A DNA stretch of 36,655 nt, taken from positions 1 through 36,655 of the forward strand of contig NZ_CAMLHF010000030.1 in assembly GCF_946479715.1 (NCBI RefSeq), written 5' to 3'. Made by a program: the position numbers and the translations under genes. A model generated the notes under the pieces. That model made no database searches. It had not been told where the DNA came from and saw only the letters and a list, made by a program, of their open reading frames with translations. The stretch is from an uncultured Pedobacter sp. (GTDB lineage Bacteria; Bacteroidota; Bacteroidia; Sphingobacteriales; Sphingobacteriaceae). Below, one piece after another: positions 36,475-36,655 of the stretch (positions are counted from its first letter, which is position 1; every line of letters begins with the position of its first letter).

Positions 36475-36655
36475 ATGAGAAAATATTTTATACTCGGAAC
36501 CTGCTTATTGGCCATTTTAGTCGTAGTCAGTTCCTGCAAAAAGTTCTTAGATGTAGTGCCAGATAACGTTGCTACCATTGATAATGCCTTCACGATGCGT
36601 TCTCAAGCGATGAAATTTTTATTTACGTGTTATTCCTTTATGCCTAAAAGCGGGC
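36475..36655 (+). CDS. SusD/RagB lipoprotein, partial (SusD 3)
   Basis: The first 60 codons, running off the window. Signal and lipobox Cys21 (AILVVVSSC) are followed by KKFLDVVPDNVATIDNAFTM, the classic SusD/RagB start, then FTCYSFMPKSG. It is the lid partner of SusC 3 (12-nt gap). Confidence 0.85.
   Translation, partial: MRKYFILGTCLLAILVVVSSCKKFLDVVPDNVATIDNAFTMRSQAMKFLFTCYSFMPKSG

Overview
This A+T-rich window looks like a Bacteroidota chromosome, most likely Sphingobacteriaceae (Pedobacter-like). The evidence is three SusC/SusD-type outer-membrane uptake pairs, a GldH gliding lipoprotein, a RicT/PSP1 protein with a Cys-rich N-terminus, a DUF3078 outer-membrane protein, TAnnTTTG-type -7 promoter boxes and little Shine-Dalgarno signal. 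I saw no rRNA, tRNA or CRISPR array.

Layout. (1) 1-4606, minus strand: a tightly packed cell-envelope and housekeeping cluster read as ruvX, O-methyltransferase, two glucosaminidase/LysM proteins, a carboxypeptidase-regulatory-like protein, a small HExxH membrane protein and a DUF3078 protein that leaves the window. (2) 4827-7910, plus strand: holB (delta'), ricT and gldH as an operon, followed by murF converging on the minus strand. (3) 9294-11780: a secreted M14-type zinc carboxypeptidase. (4) 12090-17978: a four-gene uptake operon (SusC, SusD-like, Ig-like lipoprotein, lipocalin-like lipoprotein) closed by a strong terminator. Its gene order resembles B. thetaiotaomicron BT2264-BT2261. (5) 18414-22997: a second SusC/SusD pair whose promoter region and SusC N-terminus closely match the first. 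A decayed IS3-family element (23001-24374) sits between its stop codon and its probable terminator. (6) 24419-27464: LD-carboxypeptidase diverging from metG. (7) 27475-36655: a glycan-utilisation locus with a GH106-type alpha-L-rhamnosidase (minus), a GntR/LacI-hybrid regulator (plus), a third SusC and the start of its SusD, which runs off the window. An unrecognised protein lies between metG and the GH106 gene.

How the genes work together. Regions 1 to 3 are mostly core cell-wall, DNA and envelope functions. Regions 4, 5 and 7 are nutrient uptake modules. Region 7 is a plausible rhamnose-glycan utilisation locus controlled by the divergent GntR regulator. The substrates of modules 4 and 5 are not shown by the sequence; peptides are a reasonable guess for module 4 from the BT2261-BT2264 comparison and the neighbouring M14 peptidase.

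I did not find a clearly new defence or mobile system. The points most worth a second look are the shared three-block promoter of the two SusC genes, the 11-bp tandem repeat at the end of the GH106 gene, the 20-bp hairpin upstream of holB, and the IS element separating SusD from its terminator.
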